A stretch of 17,632 nt of DNA from Chlorobiales bacterium (GTDB lineage Bacteria > Bacteroidota > Chlorobiia > Chlorobiales > Chlorobiaceae), in contig JAKSCY010000804.1 of the NCBI GenBank assembly GCA_022360355.1, positions 1 to 17,632 on the forward strand, in the 5' to 3' direction. A model generated the notes under the pieces. That model had not been told where the DNA came from and did not search any database. It worked only from the letters and a program-made list of their open reading frames with translations. Position 1 is the first letter of the stretch; each line of letters opens with the position of its first letter. The position numbers and the translations under genes are program-made. Of the stretch, positions 15,221-17,632 are shown in pieces.

Positions 15221-15736
15221 TCACTCCCGAATCAGCCAGCGCTTGAATCCATCAACCGTCTTTTCAAATTCACTCTCTTCTCCCGAAGATTCAGTTGAAC
15301 AGACAACCCGCTCATAACCAACAAGGGAAAAATAAATAGCCTTGTCGTAAAAGAAATTGAGCTGTTCCCCAAACTGAATGACGCGATTGAGATCGATACC
15401 TTCGGTAACAATACCTTGTTCTTTAGTGTATTGTATAAGCATATCCCGCTCAAGGATAAGGGCGTATACCATTTCACTGGACTTTATACCCGCTTGAGCA
15501 CGGGCTTCGCCTATTTCACGGAAATTCCGGGCAATCTCCGAATCGATATTCTGCTGTTTTGCAATCCAGTCCCCAAGTTTTCTGAAGCGGGCAAAGACAA
15601 TATCGTGAAGTTCTTTTTTTGAAAACCTCGTGTAACCGCTGGTCAGCGAATTGGAACGAATCTCCTCCACCCACTTGAGCGAGAGCGATTCGGCATGATC
15701 TTCGATAAGACCGATAAAACGATTTATAAGCAACAT
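15221..15736 (-). CDS. Stand-alone RsbRD N-terminal-like sensor protein
   Basis: A 171-residue soluble, mostly helical protein. The opening pattern (HAESLSLKWVEEIRSNSLTSGY, then a SKKELHDIVFARFRKLGDWI block) resembles the RsbRD N-terminal domain (PF14361), the sensory helical module of RsbR/RsbS-type stress regulators. The middle has RNFREIGEARAQAGIKSSEMVYAL and later ILERDMLIQY, with FYDKAIYFSLVGYE near the C-terminus, as in that family. No STAS domain follows, so this would be a sensor module alone. The ATG at 15736 sits inside a 14-bp palindrome and has no obvious Shine-Dalgarno. The gene has its own terminator and appears monocistronic. The family call is from pattern recognition; ligand and partner are unknown. 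Confidence 0.78.
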   Translation of the reverse strand: MLLINRFIGLIEDHAESLSLKWVEEIRSNSLTSGYTRFSKKELHDIVFARFRKLGDWIAKQQNIDSEIARNFREIGEARAQAGIKSSEMVYALILERDMLIQYTKEQGIVTEGIDLNRVIQFGEQLNFFYDKAIYFSLVGYERVVCSTESSGEESEFEKTVDGFKRWLIRE

Positions 15737-15742
15737 GTTGCT
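15729..15742. repeat. 14-bp perfect palindrome over a start codon
   Basis: AGCAACATGTTGCT is its own reverse complement and contains the start codon of the RsbRD-N-like gene. It could be a binding site for a dimeric repressor or a chance product of the MLL codons. It is present by direct reading; the function is guesswork. Confidence 0.5.
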
Positions 15743-15877
15743 GTTAATTTATGAATGGCTGACAATACTTCGTCTCTTGAAAAGCTAAAATTATCGAGAG
15801 AAGATTTCAAATGCAACCCTTCTGTTTTCAGACAATATTTTCAGCCGGACTACAGACCGAACGTCGCTGAAACTGTT

Positions 15878-16198
15878 TCAAACGTTTCTGCTCTGCCGTT
15901 TCTTCTGTGTAAGCCGGTTGGTTTTGGATGCGGGTTTTCTCTTAGACTTCGCTGCCTTCTTTTTCCTGACCTTGTTGCCTGAAACTTTAGGGCCTTCAGA
16001 CAGTTCCAGTCCCTGTGTACCGAAAAGTTCAGGGTAGTAGTTCTTCTTCTTGTTGAATTTGTTCTTTCGATACTTCTTCTCAAGGTCGGCGTAAGGACTT
16101 GGAGGGTCTGGTGAGGTATTCGGGTGATTGAAATTTGGTTCCTCAAGAGCCTCTTCAAAATCATCCGAAACCATGTCAGGATGAAATTTTTTCTGCAA
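15878..16198 (-). CDS. Lysine-rich small protein, unknown function
   Basis: A 106-residue protein if it starts at TTG 16198, or 98 residues from the in-frame ATG at 16174. I recognise no family. The N-terminal third is acidic (DDFEEALEEPNF). The middle is basic and aromatic (KKYRKNKFNKKKNYYPELFG), and the C-terminal third is very rich in Lys, Arg and Ser (VRKKKAAKSKRKPASKT), probably unstructured and able to bind nucleic acid. The charge segregation in this frame, compared with the arbitrary look of the overlapping reading frames, is the main evidence that it is real. No good ribosome-binding site is visible for either start. It ends 141 bp upstream of the RsbRD-N-like gene on the same strand and diverges from the Pmp3-like gene. 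Confidence 0.55.
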   Translation of the reverse strand: MQKKFHPDMVSDDFEEALEEPNFNHPNTSPDPPSPYADLEKKYRKNKFNKKKNYYPELFGTQGLELSEGPKVSGNKVRKKKAAKSKRKPASKTNRLTQKKRQSRNV

Positions 16199-16454
16199 GC
16201 TATTTCATGTTTATGTTAAAAATCCTGAATCGCTGCTTCTGAACAACATAGGATCAACGGACTTGACCCGTGCTTGATCACTGATTTGCAGATCAATGAT
16301 CGGGGGGTAGTAATTTAAAATTTTACCGGTAATTTGCAAGAAAGCCGAGAAACCCGTGAGCTATTTTCATACAGAATAACGCATTTACCGTTGCTTGTTG
16401 ATCCGAGAAATAGTAAATTTTGGGAAAAATCAACCCTTAACCCGGAGAATAACC
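16199..16454. other. Dyad-rich divergent control region upstream of the Pmp3-like gene
   Basis: This 256 bp AT-rich gap separates the lysine-rich gene from the Pmp3-like gene. It holds an inverted repeat TTGATC (16274-16279) / GATCAA (16291-16296) with an 11-base spacer, a run of six G (16302-16307), AATTT/AAATT symmetry near 16312-16322, and a 10-bp palindrome TTACCGGTAA (16323-16332). I see no coding potential in it. Confidence 0.6.
16391..16419 (+). promoter_or_regulatory. Possible promoter of the Pmp3-like gene
   Basis: TTGCTT (16391-16396) and TAAATT (16414-16419) are spaced by 17 bp and lie about 35 bp before the ATG at 16455. The match to sigma70 boxes is partial (four of six each), so the call is weak. 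Confidence 0.25.
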
Positions 16455-16637
16455 ATGATAGATATTCGCAAATGGATACTTGCCGTCATCTGCCCGCCGG
16501 CAGCCGTACTTGACAGAGAAGTTGGAACCATTATGCTTGTGGGCCTCTTAACGCTTCTATTCTGGGTTCCCGGTGTTGTTGCCGCTCTTTTCCTTTTGAT
16601 CCAGCAGCAGGTCCAGCCTCGCCAGCCCCAGACATAG
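16455..16637 (+). CDS. Pmp3/YqaE-like small membrane protein
   Basis: A 60-residue, two-helix membrane protein resembling the Pmp3/YqaE (UPF0057, PF01679) family, hydrophobic peptides linked to salt, cold or membrane-potential stress. The ATG at 16455 is preceded by GGAG (16444-16447), which favours it over the open frame beginning at 16395. The first helix contains ILAVICPPAAVL (about 8-19), matching the family's conserved helix with its Pro-Pro. The second is LLTLLFWVPGVVAALFLL (about 31-48), matching the family's LxxLGWIPGxxHA pattern. A polar Gln-rich tail ends the protein. The following mobBA gene starts 21 bp after the stop, in the same reading frame, so the two may be cotranscribed. 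Confidence 0.82.
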   Translation: MIDIRKWILAVICPPAAVLDREVGTIMLVGLLTLLFWVPGVVAALFLLIQQQVQPRQPQT

Positions 16638-16658
16638 TTTTCCTGGAAAACTGGTTTC

Positions 16659-17632
16659 GTGACTGCACGAAAGCCTGAGCCGCCGCAGGAAAGCGCGCCG
16701 GATTTCACCTTTCATCCCTTTGAAATCGCATGTTGCGGGCACTCAAACTCAGGAAAAACCACGCTGATATCCCGGATAGTCTCTCTGCTGAGCGAGCGAT
16801 ATACCATCGGATATTATAAGCACGGGTGTCACCGTTTCGATATAGACCGGGAAGGCAAGGACTCTTTTGTCGTCAGGCAATCAGGGGCCTCTGCCGTGAT
16901 GGTTTCAGACCCTGAAAAAAACGCCCTGATAAGCAACGGAACTCCGAATCCGCTCTTGATGCAAACCTCATTGCTCCACGTCGACTTTCTTCTCGTCGAA
17001 GGGCTGAAAGAGTTGCCGCTGCCAAAACTGGTTGTCGTGGACGACGACCTCAAAATAGCTGACCTGCTCGAAAAAAAAGCCCTCACAAACGTTGTCGCTC
17101 TGGTCGCACCGGATCCTGCAGCCGTTCCCGAAACACTCGGGGTACCCGTGTTTCAGCGCGACGACATTAACGAAATTGCCGACTGCATCATAAACCGGTT
17201 TCTTGACAAAGCCAGCAGAAAACCGGTTCTCGGCCTTGTGCTTGCCGGCGGTAAAAGCAGCCGGATGGGCAAAGACAAAGCCCTTCTTACCTACCATACA
17301 CAGAACCAGCTCATTCACACAGCGAAGATGCTGGAAAAACAATGTGAGCAGGTATACATTTCCTGTCGTACCGGCCAGCAGGCAGCCTACAGAAAGTACG
17401 GATTTCCGCTTATCATTGACAGCTATCCGGGCATCGGCCCACTTGCAGGTTTGCTTTCCGCACAACGGCTTTTCCCTGATGCATCATGGCTCGTTGCCGC
17501 ATGCGACCTGCCCTTCATGGACCACTCTCTTTTGAGCGAGCTTGCGGCCAAACGAAACCCCTTTTCCTTCGCGACGGCCTACCGCCAAAACACGGAGGGA
17601 AAACCGGAACCCCTCTGCGCGATATATGAGCC
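16659..17632 (+). CDS. mobBA: Fused MobB-MobA molybdopterin-guanine dinucleotide protein, 3' end cut
   Basis: The gene runs off the window after 324 codons. I take GTG at 16659, behind a GGAAAA stretch; the frame is otherwise closed upstream by the Pmp3-like stop at 16635-16637. Residues about 22-180 are MobB, a GTP-binding accessory protein: P-loop GHSNSGKTT (27-35), KHGCHRFDID (54-63), GKDSFVVRQSGA (67-78) and DFLLVEG (109-115). Residues about 190-324 are MobA, which joins GMP from GTP to Mo-molybdopterin: LAGGKSSRMGKDKALL (195-210), GIGPLAGL (258-265) and ACDLPF with D283. About 60-70 C-terminal residues should be missing. The fusion makes the bis-MGD cofactor used by DMSO-reductase-family enzymes. 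It lies on the opposite strand from the moa operon. Confidence 0.93.
   Translation, partial: MTARKPEPPQESAPDFTFHPFEIACCGHSNSGKTTLISRIVSLLSERYTIGYYKHGCHRFDIDREGKDSFVVRQSGASAVMVSDPEKNALISNGTPNPLLMQTSLLHVDFLLVEGLKELPLPKLVVVDDDLKIADLLEKKALTNVVALVAPDPAAVPETLGVPVFQRDDINEIADCIINRFLDKASRKPVLGLVLAGGKSSRMGKDKALLTYHTQNQLIHTAKMLEKQCEQVYISCRTGQQAAYRKYGFPLIIDSYPGIGPLAGLLSAQRLFPDASWLVAACDLPFMDHSLLSELAAKRNPFSFATAYRQNTEGKPEPLCAIYE

Noticed and set aside
15755..15982. 75-codon plus-strand frame starting MADNTSS
   Set aside because: The first half looks protein-like, but there is no ribosome-binding site and the second half runs antisense to the lysine-rich gene. The evidence is too weak to call a gene.
15850..16164. 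104-codon minus-strand frame overlapping the lysine-rich gene
   Set aside because: It is a frame-shifted copy of the same DNA with an arbitrary composition. The 15878-16198 frame has the clearer charge organisation.

Overview
The window looks like chromosomal DNA from a green sulfur bacterium (Chlorobiaceae; Chlorobium, Chlorobaculum or Prosthecochloris type). The best evidence is a pair of small class-I cytochromes that closely match the Chlorobium cytochrome c-555/c-554 family. A BchE/BchQ-type B12-binding radical SAM protein sits just upstream of them. Dispersed Bat-type genes and a fused moaC-moaB gene also fit. The assignment rests on recognised protein families, not on a database search. 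I saw no rRNA, tRNA, CRISPR array, transposase or phage gene; this is densely packed housekeeping and accessory-metabolism DNA.

Layout. (1) 1-1185, minus strand: the 3'-truncated gene of a MoxR-type AAA+ ATPase, preceded by a two-helix membrane protein gene. (2) 1213-5966, plus strand: tsaD (tRNA t6A), then yajC, carA, a Bat-like TPR protein and a B12/radical SAM enzyme. From yajC to the radical SAM gene the spacing is 9, 6 and 1 bp. (3) 6059-6901, plus: a lipoprotein-type c-555 paralogue and a soluble c-555, each followed by a strong rho-independent terminator. (4) 6963-7880, minus: a bile acid:Na+ symporter (BASS) family transporter, convergent with the cytochromes. (5) 8155-10301, plus: proC and a BatD-like protein. 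(6) 10312-15014, minus: a molybdopterin operon transcribed as glycerophosphodiester phosphodiesterase - moaA - moaCB (fusion) - moeA - moaD - moaE, with overlaps at GDPD/moaA (8 bp) and moaCB/moeA (ATGA). (7) 15221-16198, minus: an RsbRD-N-type sensor-domain protein and a lysine-rich small protein. (8) 16455-17632, plus: a Pmp3/YqaE-like membrane peptide followed by the beginning of a fused mobB-mobA gene that runs off the window.

How the genes work together. moaA, moaCB, moaD, moaE and moeA cover the steps from GTP to molybdopterin and molybdate insertion. The mobBA fusion about 2.4 kb away from moaA would convert Mo-MPT to the guanine dinucleotide cofactor used by DMSO-reductase-family enzymes, so the neighbourhood holds nearly the whole bis-MGD pathway. 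MoxR, the TPR protein and BatD are three components of the Bat aerotolerance/envelope system, scattered among unrelated genes. The two cytochromes are probably small electron carriers to the photosynthetic reaction centre.

Nothing here is an obviously new system. The points most worth a second look are the paired anchored and soluble c-555 carriers, the two Moco gene fusions, the radical SAM protein without a visible cobalamin DxHxxG motif, the stand-alone RsbRD-N protein, and the dyad-rich control region upstream of the Pmp3-like gene.
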